This document shows positions 54,805-64,000 of a stretch of 64,000 bases of DNA, in pieces. The DNA is from Periplaneta americana (Eukaryota > Arthropoda > Insecta > Blattodea > Blattidae). The stretch covers positions 38,591,287 through 38,655,286 of the forward strand of contig NC_091121.1 of NCBI RefSeq assembly GCF_040183065.1. The letters are read 5' to 3'. The notes under the pieces were generated by a model, which saw only the letters and a program-made list of their open reading frames with translations, made no database searches and was not told the DNA's origin. Numbering within the stretch: position 1 is the stretch's first letter; each line of letters starts with the position of its first letter. The position numbers and the translations under genes are program-made.

Positions 54805-55267
54805 GACAATCCCGTGAAATGGTGGAAAACATTGGGCAGTATTTTCTTTCTGTTAATATAATTAACTTCAGAAGATTCTTCAGCTACATTTAACTTTCAG
54901 TTAAGACTAAATAAACTAAAGTTAATGTTTATACAATCAAAAATTCACAGTTAAGTATAACGCAAGATTAATATGAAGTCTCAATCTATTATTAATTATA
55001 CAACTGGTCCAGGAGATTTTAGGCGATATGTAAACACGTTATTATTGTGGGAAATGGTGTCACTCTGAAACCGGCATTGTTTTGGAAGTCAAGATTATAC
55101 TTATGCTTTTAATCTGTTCACAGCGCTGGGTATGACAACAGCTTAATCGGTTTCAGAAATTCGGTTTATATTACAAGCGCAATATTGTATTATTTCGCGG
55201 AAGAACATTGCTGATGTGACAGACAACCAACTGAATAAATAAATCAGCACAGAAAGTAGCCTACGCG

Positions 55268-55358
55268 AGAGAGAGAGAGAGAGAGAGAGAAAGGGAGAGA
55301 AAAAGAAAGATGAAGGAGGAGGGAAAGGGGGGAACGCAGAAAAAGAGAGAGAGAGAGC
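55268..55358. repeat. GA-rich microsatellite
   Basis: (GA)n with AAAG/GGGA interruptions. Confidence 0.8.
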
Positions 55359-55707
55359 GAACAATGCAACAAAAGAAAATTCATGTTCATGCACTGACAT
55401 CACAATGGTACACAGGCTGGTTTATTCTTTTCTTCAGTCATCAGAAAAACATTAAAGATCTGAAGTTGTTGACAATCCTTACATCGAAAGCACGCACATA
55501 CACACATGTACGGATTGTTCACAACAAGATGGCTGAACTGCGCAGTATAATGATGACTCATCATCTCTGTGTTGTTGTGTGTGTTTGTGCGGGCGCTTGT
55601 ATGAATACAGTTTCATTTTCAGATCTTTATACTAGTCTACGAATATTATTTAGGGTTTAAATTGCAAATGGTATTACTGTGTTAGTAGGCCCCTACTGAG
55701 GTACTGA

Positions 55708-55870
55708 AGTACAGTTGAACTTGTTTATAGCGACCACGGTTAGTGCGACAACTCGGCTATAGCGACAGTCATTAAGAAGTACGGTTTTTATATTTATCAG
55801 ATATATATGATTTACTACTTTTATAACAACACATTTTAGAAAGCATCTCGTTTATAGCGACAATTACCAA
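55708..55870. mobile_element. Possible pogo/Tc1 terminal fragment
   Basis: ACAGTTGAACTTGTTTATAG then CGAC, with TATAGCGAC repeated at 55763 and 55852, resembles Tigger-type ends. No partner end was identified. Confidence 0.35.
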
Positions 55871-55955
55871 CAGTGTAGGGTCAAGTAGGGCTAATATAAT
55901 ACAGTAAAAAAGTCGAGCTAATTTGTTAACAGACTTTAAAATGTCACAAAGACTG

Positions 55956-56539
55956 ACAAGCAAATATTCTGATGGGGGCAGATAAAAAAGTATTTTTTTT
56001 TCTTCCACCATGTTAATAATGTGAAAAGAAGTACTTATAGAAATTTTGGCCACTCGACCGCAATTACGAGGGCTGTAAAAATAAGTTCGCCCAGGAGCCG
56101 TTAACAGAAAGAAAACACAATTTCATTGAAAAATTTGTTGAAACAAACACAGAAATTGTTGAGCTATTTTTCAACATGTCCCCCACCGGAATTGTGATCG
56201 ACCGAGAGGTGCAGACGGTTGTCAAATGCTGGTTCCGATCCCAAGCGGCTGACTTCTACGACACAAGGATACAAAAATTGATCCAGTTGTATGACAAATA
56301 CCTCAATTCTAATGGGGATATGTTGAAAAATAGCGCAACATTTGCTATATGTGTTTCAATAAATCTTCCCATGCAATTTTGCTTTTTTTCTGTAAACGGC
56401 CTCAGAGAGAATCACTTTCTGGACGGCTTCGTAATTGCGGTCGAGTGGCCAAAATTTGTATAAGCACTTCTTTTGACATTAACATAGTGGAAGAAAAGAA
56501 TTTAACTTTTATCGGTCCCCATCAGAAGGTTTGCTTGTT
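55956..56539. mobile_element. Long-TIR composite with mariner-derived core, copy A
   Basis: Arms of about 110-120 bp start ACAAGCAAATATTCTGATGG and end at CGACCGCAATTA. Between them, at about 56067-56431, lies a deleted mariner: its last codons read DFYDTRIQKLIQLYDKYLNS then NGDML, and its ends are CGAGGGCTGTAAAAATAAG-like. The arms continue as exact complements on the far side. Confidence 0.72.
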
Positions 56540-56573
56540 AGTAGGTTCTTTTACGACGCTTTACCAACAGCTT

Positions 56574-57177
56574 ACAAGCAAGCGTTCTGATGGGAGCAGA
56601 TAAAAAAGTTAAAATTTTTTCTTCCACCATGTTAATAATGTCAAAAGTAGTGCTTATACAAATTTTGGCCACTTGACCGCAATTACGAGAGCCGTAAAAA
56701 AATAAGTTCACCAGGGACCGCTAACAGAAAAAAAAACACAATTTCATTGGAAAAATTTATTGGAACGGACACAGCAATTGTTGAGCTATTTTTCAACATA
56801 TTTTCCATCGGAATTGAGACATTTGTCATATCATGGGATCGACAGAGAGAGGTGCAGACGCAGTCAAACGCTGTTTCCGATCCCAGGCGGCTGACTTCTA
56901 AGACACAAAAATTGTTCCTATGGTGTGACAAATGTCTCAATTCCAGTGGGGGATATGTTGGCAAATAGCGCAACAATTGCTGTATCTGTTTCAATAACTA
57001 TTTCTATGCAATTGTGCTTTTTTCTATAAACGGCCCCAGCGAAAATCACTTTCTGGACGGCCTCGTAATTGCGGTCGAGTGACCAAAATTTGTATAACCT
57101 CTTCTTTTGACATTATTAACATGGTGGAAGAAAAAAATTTAACTTTTTTATCTGCCCCCAACAGAATGTTTGCTTGT
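56574..57177. mobile_element. Long-TIR composite with mariner-derived core, copy B
   Basis: Same structure as copy A, which lies about 35 bp to its left. The core (about 56687-57067) keeps VQTQSNAVSDPRR and KCLNSSGGYV-like mariner C-terminal traces. It splits a SINE: ACGACGCTTTACCAACA lies on its left and GGTTATTTAACGTCTGAATG on its right. Confidence 0.7.
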
Positions 57178-57395
57178 TAGGTTATTTAACGTCTGAATGA
57201 GATGAAGGTGATAATGCCGGTGAAATGAGTCCGGGGTCCAACACCGAACGTTACCCAGCATTTGCTTATATTGGGTTGAGGGAAAACCCCGGAAAAAACC
57301 TCAACCAGGTAACTTGTCCCGACCGGGAATCGAACCGGGGCCACCTGGTTTCGCGGCTAGACGCGCTAACCGTTACTGCACAGGTGTGGACTTGA
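57178..57395 (-). repeat. tRNA-derived SINE (body plus head)
   Basis: On minus the head reads TGCAGTAACGGTTAGCGCG, then box B GGTTCGATTCCCGG. The body has CCTGGTTGAGG, CCGGGGTTTTCCC, GGTAACGTTCGG and GCATTATCACCTTC. The distal end is displaced to the far side of composite B. Confidence 0.85.
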
Positions 57396-57770
57396 AAATG
57401 TTTAAAACTACGATTATGGAGTACATTTTATGCTCTTTAAGGAGCAATATTGAACAAAGTTGAAAAAAAAAATAACAGCCTCGTAAATGTATTAAAAGAA
57501 ATTATAGTCTTGTTGAAAACACTTTGATGTGATACTCTGTTACTTTTGTTATTGCTCTGAATGAATAAAGATAGAATAATTTTTAAATTTTCCTTTTACT
57601 TTTACTCATTTTCTCTCGAAATAAAAGCTGTGCATATTGAGTAGTCTAGCTGTAATTAGTGTAGGAATGAGAAGAGATATTATAATACGTTAGGAAGATT
57701 ATTATTGTACTGTACTATGTTTACAATGAAATAAATTGACAACGTTGATCAGTATTCTAACTTAAAGTAA

Positions 57771-58438
57771 TTTATGCTCGACCATGCCGAAATGTAGTAA
57801 TTAAACATCTGGTAGTACCCCTTTAATCGACCTCATTAAAGTACATCTATTCATTAACGTTCAGGTGTTCCACCAATCAGAAAACACCATTGTAGCAATA
57901 TGAAAGCGCAAGTATCGATTATTCTCGGATATGCAATCGAAAGACAACTAGCAAAACGTCACAGAGGCTGGAAATCCAATACTGTCGCAGAAGGTTATGT
58001 TCTGTTACTATAATAATTAGCGTTAATTGTAAATAATATTCAAATAAATTAAATTTGTCATCTCGTTTTTCAATGTCTAAATCAATTTCAAGGTTATATC
58101 AAGATTAATGTTTATTTTACTCTCTAGATTATATCAAGGTCAATGACATTTGTTTCTCGGAAAAAATCAATACTTTCGCGTCTGCGCACATCTCACAATT
58201 TACGAGGTATTGCACAAGGTCAGTTCCGCTCCTCAGTCAAATAAGAAAATAGCATGAATACTTATGAATAATTTCAAGTTAGAAATATGGTCGAGCATAA
58301 AAAGTCGTATGAAATTTGACTATAATGATAATTAAGACGCTCGTATGAAAATTATGAAACTCGCTTGCGCTCGTTTCATAAACATACTCGCGTCTTAATT
58401 ACTACCATTATAGGCTCGTTGCATAATGTACTATTATT
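57771..58438 (+). repeat. 0.66-kb hairpin-ended repeat, copy 2 (uninterrupted)
   Basis: It starts TTTATGCTCGACCATGCC. The nested hairpin at 58330-58400 has an outer stem AATTAAGACGC/GCGTCTTAATT and an inner stem TATGAAAC/GTTTCATA. Ends near AATGTACTATTAT. Close in sequence to copy 1 without the LINE. Confidence 0.8.
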
Positions 58439-58479
58439 ACATCTTGAAGAGTATTTAATAATTTCTCAGCTCTTGAGGG

Positions 58480-58675
58480 ATGTTTGAATTGACATGGCAC
58501 CTACAATACAGTTACAATGTGTAACTAGTCAGGGATGTATTCAATGGAGGGGGAAAGGAACTGGCCACCCTACCCCTTATCTCCTAGCCTAGTTGCCTCA
58601 TAAATGATCCCTTATTGCTGTCACTTATGAGGTTCAGATCTTTTTTCGGACAGTTGACTAAACAACAACAGTATT
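58480..58675 (-). repeat. SINE-like repeat (GTTGTTTAG family, minus)
   Basis: On minus: TGTTGTTTAGTCAACTGTCC, GAACCTCATAAGTGACAG, ATGAGGCAACTAGGCTAGGA, CCAGTTCCTTTCCCCCTCC. Same family as the copies near 11.4 and 37.7 kb. Confidence 0.65.
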
Positions 58676-59263
58676 TTTCTAGATCCTCAGTGAGTCTCAG
58701 AGATGTTATGGATGAAAATTTTATATTCTACCTTGTGACTATCAGTCTTCATCTTCTCAAAGTTGAGTTTATATGGCTGATATATGTTCGATTAAAGCAA
58801 AAAAAACGTAATGATTAATGGGTTCCAACAGTTGGAGTACGCTCTGCGAACCTTCAGCTCAAGGAATTCTGGTCATTGTATCATGATTTGCAGACGAACA
58901 TTCATTGTTTGTTTGTGTAAATACGTTTTATTATGTTAGATTTGTATGATGAATGTTACGACACAAGAAATCTCTGAAGACAAAGTTTTCGGCAAACCTT
59001 TGTGTTGCTACAGCTACAGATCTCGTCTCCCCGCTGTTTTTCCTCTCCTCTTCGAGGAATCATTCTGATGTTCACTTGTTATAACAATGATGATGTAGAA
59101 AGCCGAATAAAAACATTTGCAAGCCACAGGGCGACTGACATAACTACACATCGGTCAATTAAAATTAAACCCATCAGTCATCTGACATCCAAACTTTTCA
59201 GTTCTCTCCGACACTTTCAACATTTATTGTAAAGAGTGAAAAACTTAGGTAATATAATATAAC

Positions 59264-60478
59264 TTACTTTCTTACTTACTGGCTTTTAAGGAACCCGGAG
59301 GTTCATTGCCGCCCTCACATAAGCCCGCCATTGGTCCCTATCCTGAGCAATATTAATCCATTCTCTATCATCATATCCCACCTCCCTCAAATCCACTTTA
59401 ATATTATCTTCCCATCTACGTCTCGGCCTCCCTAAAGGTCTTTTTCCCTCCGACCTCCCAACTAACACTCTACATGAATTTCTGGATTCGCCCATACGTG
59501 CTACATGCCCTGCCCATCTCAAACGTCTGGATTTCATGTTCCTAATTATGTCAGGTGAAGAATACAATGCTTGCAGTTCTGTGTTGTGTAACTTTCTCCA
59601 TTCTCCTGTAACTTCTTCCCTCTTAGCCCCAAATATTTTCCTAAGCAACTTATTCTCAAACACCCTTGATCTCTGTTCCTCTCTCAAACTGAGAGTACAA
59701 GTTTCACAACCATACAGAACAACTGGTAATATAACTGTTTTATAAATTCTAACTTTCAGATTTTTCGACAGCAGACTGGATGATAAATGTTTCTCAACTG
59801 AATAATAACAGGCATTTCCCATATTTATTGTGTTTAATTTCCCCCCGAGTATCATTTATATTTTTTACTGTTGCTCCAAGATATTTGAACTTTTCCACCT
59901 CTTCAAAAGATAAATTTCCAATTTTTATATTTCCATTTCGTACAATATTCTCGTCACGAGTCATAATCATATACTTTGTCTTTTCGGGATTTACTTCCAA
60001 ACCTACCTCTTTACTTGCTTCCAGTAAAATTCCCGTGTTTTCCCTAATCGTTTGTGGATTTTCTCCTAACATATTCACATCATCCGCATAGACAAGCAGC
60101 TGATGTAACCCATTCAATTCCAAATCCTCTCTGTTACCCTGGACTTTCTTAATGGCATACTCTAGAACAAAGTTAAAAAGTAAAGGTGATAGTGCATCTC
60201 CTTGCTTTAGCCCACAGTGAATTGGAAAGACATCTGACAGAAACTGACCTATACGAACTCTGCTGTACGTTTCACTGAGACACATTTTAATTAATCGAAC
60301 TAGTTTCTTGGGAATACCAAATTCAATAAGAATATCATATAAGACTTCTTTCTTAACCGAGTCATATGCCTTTTTGAAATCTATGAATAACTGATGCTCT
60401 GTACTCTTATACTCCCATTTTGTCTCCATTATCTGTCGAATACAAAATATCTGGTCAATAGTTGATCTATTACGCCTA
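59264..60478 (-). mobile_element. 5'-truncated LINE with RT domain, TSD present
   Basis: TAATATAAC flanks at 59255-59263 and 60479-60487. Minus-strand reading starts inside RT ([63 protein letters not shown], then [19 protein letters not shown]). After one frameshift near 59830-59860 it continues VVLYGCETCTLSLREEQRSR, RLRWAGHVARMGESRNSCRV, GRPRRRWEDNIKVDLREVGY and ends RAYVRAAMNLRVP. The YADD active site is kept. The tail is (AGTA)n. Confidence 0.92.
59794..60478 (-). pseudogene. Reverse transcriptase fragment (non-LTR)
   Basis: Fingers and palm of a LINE RT with the Asp of [11 protein letters not shown] and YADD in place. It lacks everything 5' of RT because the copy was truncated at insertion. 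A frameshift after about 225 codons separates it from its thumb and C-terminus. RTE/BovB-like by overall motif order; clade not certain. Confidence 0.88.
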
Positions 60479-60489
60479 TAATATAACAC

Positions 60490-61560
60490 ATAATTAATTT
60501 AATGTGATGAAAATAATAAATAATAATTCTTTAACACTTTCATGCTGCGAAATACTGACAAACATTACCAACCTGCAAAAATCGCTTTCGAAATTTTCAC
60601 GGAAACCCACGATATCAATAGCTCTGATATCGAAATAGTTATTTATGCAATTTTAATTGTTAATCAATTAGAATCAAGGCCAAGGATATGCTGAACTAAT
60701 TGATCTTCCATGTTTGTATCGAGAGTTATGCCTTTTCCTATTAGTCTGATATCAATGAAAATTAAAAATTAAAATATAAAATTTAATTAAGATTGGTTCA
60801 ATGGAAGATGAGTAGTTTCATATATGCAGGTAGACACAGAGAGAAAAACAGATAGACGGACAAAGTGGCACTAAAAGCTCTATGAAGACAAGACCCAAAA
60901 AGCACAAAAATATTGAAAGAGACAGCCCCCCCCCCGGGTTATCTAAGAAGAACCACAGTGAAATCGACGTATGTCAAGATCTCTCTTAAAACACAATGTC
61001 GAAATCTCTCAGAGTTTCACCTTTATTTAAAAGACGATAGCAAACCCGAAACAAAGATAATTTTTTAGGGTAATCACTTTGGCGCCTTTAATAACCTGTA
61101 AAATGTAAAGTGGAAGCTCTGAAGTTTGACAGAAATCAAGTTCGACATCCTATAGTTCAACTGTTTACGTAGGAGAATTAGACACACTCCTATACGGGCA
61201 CTAAGAAATGGGTTTGTCATTTGAATGGGAATTGGTTCTGTGTCTTGTAGTGATACTTTTGTTAAAGGAAAAAAGAATATTTTATTGATTAGGACATCCA
61301 TATCGATCACTAATTTTAAATTAATGAACTCTTCTTTTTCTATTTGAGAATTGTACCGTTTGTGAGACGGAACTGTCGAAAGCCACTGTGGTACTAGAAA
61401 CGCATACACAAGTATTGGGGCGGGCAGGAAATGCAAGTATAGCACTGTATTCGTTGATGGATAACCAATAAGAATTTGTATTCATTTCACCTACCATACC
61501 CACTATCCTTATTGGACTGAAATTTCAATTGTTTTGTCGAACTTAGGAGAGTCCGCTGTA
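60490..61560. other. No recognised feature
   Basis: AT-rich. The minus-strand frame at 61074-61445 has no family motif. A short poly-C (60928-60938) is the only notable stretch. Confidence 0.45.
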
Positions 61561-61724
61561 TATATATAGCCTACAATAATTTGTACATTACTCATATCAC
61601 CCACATCCAGCCAATCACTGAGCTACGCCGAAGTTCAATCCACAGCATCGGATCGAATTCTTCTCCTCTAATGTTTTTTTTCCCTTTGTGGCCTGACTCC
61701 AAGTTCAACATATATTTTGATATA

Positions 61725-62145
61725 TATTAAGTCAACAGCCATTATACAAGGAGCGCACTCAATTGAGTGACTTGGCGGCCAAGATTCCACAGTAATATGC
61801 ACTGTTGGGCGTACAATCTATGTAAAGATTAATTTTCGGTCCTACAGAATATATCTGTTACGGTGACAATAATTGAGTTATTAGAGGAGAAAAATTTGCG
61901 TAGCTTAGTAGTTAGATCACTTGGTACGTAGAACCAAGGTCCCGGGTTCGATAACCGGCGCCGGAGCGAATTTTTCTCCTCTAATAATCATTGTAAAAAT
62001 GATATATTATATTTCATGACCGAAAAGGAAAGTGTAACTCACATTTATTGTGTTTATTGCTTTCTGAAAACGTAAAACATAAGCTGAAGCCACGAGATTC
62101 ACTTACACAGAGATTAGAAACACAGTCAACAAAGATATCATGGAA
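61725..62145 (+). mobile_element. tRNA-cored inverted-repeat element, intact arrangement
   Basis: Body GATTCCACAGTAATATGCAC, then left arm 61878-61899, tRNA-like core, right arm 61966-61987 (exact complement of the left apart from one base), then a distal segment ending AGTCAACAAAGATATCATGG. The core reads GCGTAGCTTAGTAGTTAGAT (box A side), a 5-bp TTGGT/ACCAA arm with loop ACGTAGA, and CCCGGGTTCGATAACCGG (box B). Confidence 0.78.
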
Positions 62146-62275
62146 TTCGAACTTTTTTCATTAGGAACAGCGGTCGTAATGGCTACTTTTCTTAAAAGTG
62201 CCGAGATCTCCTAAAACGACTTCATTTAAATAAGAAAATAATGGGTCTCGATTTGAAAACTGCAAACTATAGGTT

Positions 62276-62519
62276 AACAACTGGCAAAACTCCGTTGTAG
62301 GAGGTTACTAAACCTTACCGCTGTGCTGGAGACGAAGTCTGAGTTTTCCCTCCATTAATCTGAACCATTGTCGTTGCTGATTGACAAGTTATCTGACGCA
62401 TCACTGCTATCAGTACGCGCTACTATTGGCTGACAATTAGGAAGGAGGAGGTGAATAGTATATTGTGTCACTCTTTAAGATTGACGCAATTACATAGCAA
62501 CGGAGTTTTCTAAGTTGTT
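62276..62519. mobile_element. Possible 0.24-kb MITE
   Basis: CAACTGGCAAAACTCCGTTG and CAACGGAGTTTTCTAAGTTG are inverted ends with a few mismatches. Nothing coding between them. Confidence 0.45.
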
Positions 62520-62689
62520 CCCCTATAGCAATTCAGTCGAAATCGGCTGCTAAATTTGCTTCTTAAAGATGAAGTGATAAAAATGAAATTAGATAGTTCG
62601 TATGTTCCAAAAATGTTCATGTTAAGAGTCATTATCTATCACTTACATAATTATAGCGTCAATCTAAAGATACTTAAGATAAACACTTA

Positions 62690-63347
62690 ATAGTACATTA
62701 TGCAACGAGCCTATAATGGTAGTAATTAAGACGCGAGTATGTTTGTTTATGAAACGAGCGCAAGCGAGTTTCATGATTTTCATACGAGCGTCTTAATTAC
62801 CATTATATGCAAGTTTCATACGAGTCTTTATGCTCGACCATATTTCTAAATTGAAATTATTCATAAGTATTCATGTTATGGTTATCTAAGTGAAGAGCGG
62901 AACTGACCTTCTAAATTGTGAGATGTGCGCAGACGCGAAAGTATTGATTTTTTCCGAGGGATGAATGTCATTGACCTTGATATAATGCAGAGAATAACAT
63001 AAACATTAATATTGATAACTTATAACCTGGAAATTGATTTAGAACTGAAAAACGAGATGACAAATTGAATTTATTTGAATATTATTTACAATTAACGCTA
63101 ATTATTATAGTAACAGAACATAACCTTCTGCGACAGTATTGGATTTCCAGCCTCCGTGACGTTTCGCTAATTGTCTTTCGATTGCATATCCGAGAATAAT
63201 CGATACTTGCGGTTTTATAATGGTACAATTGTGATTTCTCATTGGCTGAACAACTGAACTATAATGAATAGGTGTACTTTAATGAGGTGCATTAAAGGGC
63301 TACTACCAGGTGTATAATTACTACATTTCGGCATGGTCGAGCATAAA
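62690..63347 (-). repeat. 0.66-kb hairpin-ended repeat, copy 3
   Basis: Inverted relative to copy 2. It keeps the end hairpin (62730-62800), the internal TATGCTCGACCATA and the 5' end GGCATGGTCGAGCATAAA. It is more diverged in the middle (around 63200-63260). Confidence 0.8.
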
Positions 63348-63445
63348 TATCTATTCGAGTTGCTTATTATTTAAAATTGTGCCGATATAAATATTGGCTA
63401 GCATTTATATACCGTATTCTTATATGAGGACTTTATGTAGTCATT

Positions 63446-63632
63446 CACGTAGATACTTATTAATGGAGAAATATTCGTTCCTTCCACAGTGCCGGCCAAA
63501 CTCTCCTCCTTTGTATCTTCACCTCTCGGGTCTCGGCATAGCTCAGATGGTAAGAGCACTCAGCGCGCCAAGCCGAGGGTCCTGGGTTCGATTCCCTGTG
63601 TCGGAACGAAGTTTTCCCCATTAATAAGTGAC
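63446..63632 (+). mobile_element. tRNA-cored inverted-repeat element, related family
   Basis: Left arm ACTTATTAATGGAGAAATAT then TCGTTCC; right arm GGAACGAAGTTTTCCCCATT then AATAAGT. Between them lies a tRNA-like core: GCATAGCTCAGATGGTAAGA (D-arm GCTC/GAGC) and CTGGGTTCGATTCCCTG (T-arm). The 5' arm is separated from the core by about 45 bp. A decoding tRNA is unlikely, because acceptor pairing is poor. Confidence 0.75.
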
Positions 63633-63639
63633 CAGCATT

Positions 63640-64000
63640 TGTATTAGAATTTCATAGTCATGCTTCCGATCTTAAGCAAACGAAATCTAGTTTTCTTGTA
63701 CGACAGATTTCTTGGTAAATATCCACTAAATGATTCTCAGTTTGTAACCTAATTTTTATTAATATATTTCTAAATTACACTTCTAAAATTCAAAGGAAAA
63801 AATACTTTTCTTACGTTCCAATATTTCTAAATTGTTATCATGCTTCTAGAATATGGTTTAAATCTGAATTTAAGACTTCTCTAATACAGATATTGTCAAG
63901 ATGGCGGAAAAGAATGCTGTTATTCATATACGAGTAAATTAATGGCTAAGTAAACTGGCATTAAAATACCAGTCCTACCAATGTGACTTGAGATATTTGA
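63640..64000. other. No recognised feature at right edge
   Basis: AT-rich with no frame, repeat or RNA motif recognised. Confidence 0.45.

Noticed and set aside
54619-54830. CRISPR-like array
   Set aside because: The repeated GAA units are a plain microsatellite with no spacers. No CRISPR or prokaryotic operon structure exists anywhere in the window.
61895-61965. Possible tRNA-Tyr-like gene (loop ACGTAGA)
   Set aside because: Position 33 would be C rather than the near-universal U, and the unit is framed by inverted repeats. It is treated as part of a mobile element.
63525-63605. Possible functional tRNA gene
   Set aside because: D- and T-arms are good but the acceptor stem pairs poorly and the anticodon arm is irregular. 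It sits inside an inverted-repeat element, so it is called tRNA-like.

Overview
This window is eukaryotic and almost certainly insect DNA. It is AT-rich, its two host genes are split by large GT-AG introns, and most of the rest is transposable-element debris. The mix of tRNA-derived SINEs, several LINE families with microsatellite tails, mariner/Tc1/hAT/pogo elements and Penelope-like elements, plus the large introns, would suit a big hemimetabolous genome such as a cockroach or termite. That placement is inference, not something the sequence proves.

Host genes. Two conserved genes are transcribed divergently from about 19.9-21.7 kb. On the minus strand, 19899 down to 2486, ten exons encode a BRD7/BRD9-type bromodomain protein (SWI/SNF PBAF/ncBAF subunit family). 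About 685 residues are visible and the last C-terminal exon(s) lie beyond the left edge. On the plus strand, 21664 to 42958, nine exons encode a complete 489-residue CTU2 (NCS2), the partner of CTU1 in 2-thiolation of tRNA wobble uridine. Every intron phase in both models closes in frame, which supports the exon borders.

Region by region. 0-9.5 kb: the 3' part of the BRD7 gene, with LINE fragments, a TIR element splitting a LINE, a Harbinger-like element splitting another LINE, and a repeat of about 0.66 kb split by a LINE. 9.5-20 kb: the rest of BRD7, with a nearly intact mariner (one in-frame stop), a SINE inserted in a LINE, and a solo-LTR-like element inside a TIR element. 20-43 kb: CTU2, whose introns hold a Tc1 element carrying two separate hAT insertions, hammerhead-bearing fold-back and Penelope elements, a pogo/Tigger element, a second solo-LTR-like copy in a (TA)n tract, and Jockey-like LINEs. 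43-64 kb: no host gene recognised, only stacked repeats: a deleted mariner with a hAT MITE inside, LINEs with (ATT)n tails, a pogo element with a hammerhead fold-back, two long-TIR composites with mariner-derived cores, three tRNA-like inverted-repeat elements and two more copies of the 0.66-kb repeat.

The most unusual structures are (i) elements in which a tRNA-like pol III core lies between inverted repeats, one copy of which carries a clean internal inversion relative to another; (ii) at least six minimal hammerhead-ribozyme motifs, four of them in opposed pairs on fold-back arms; and (iii) a conserved repeat family ending in a nested hairpin that matches no class I can name.
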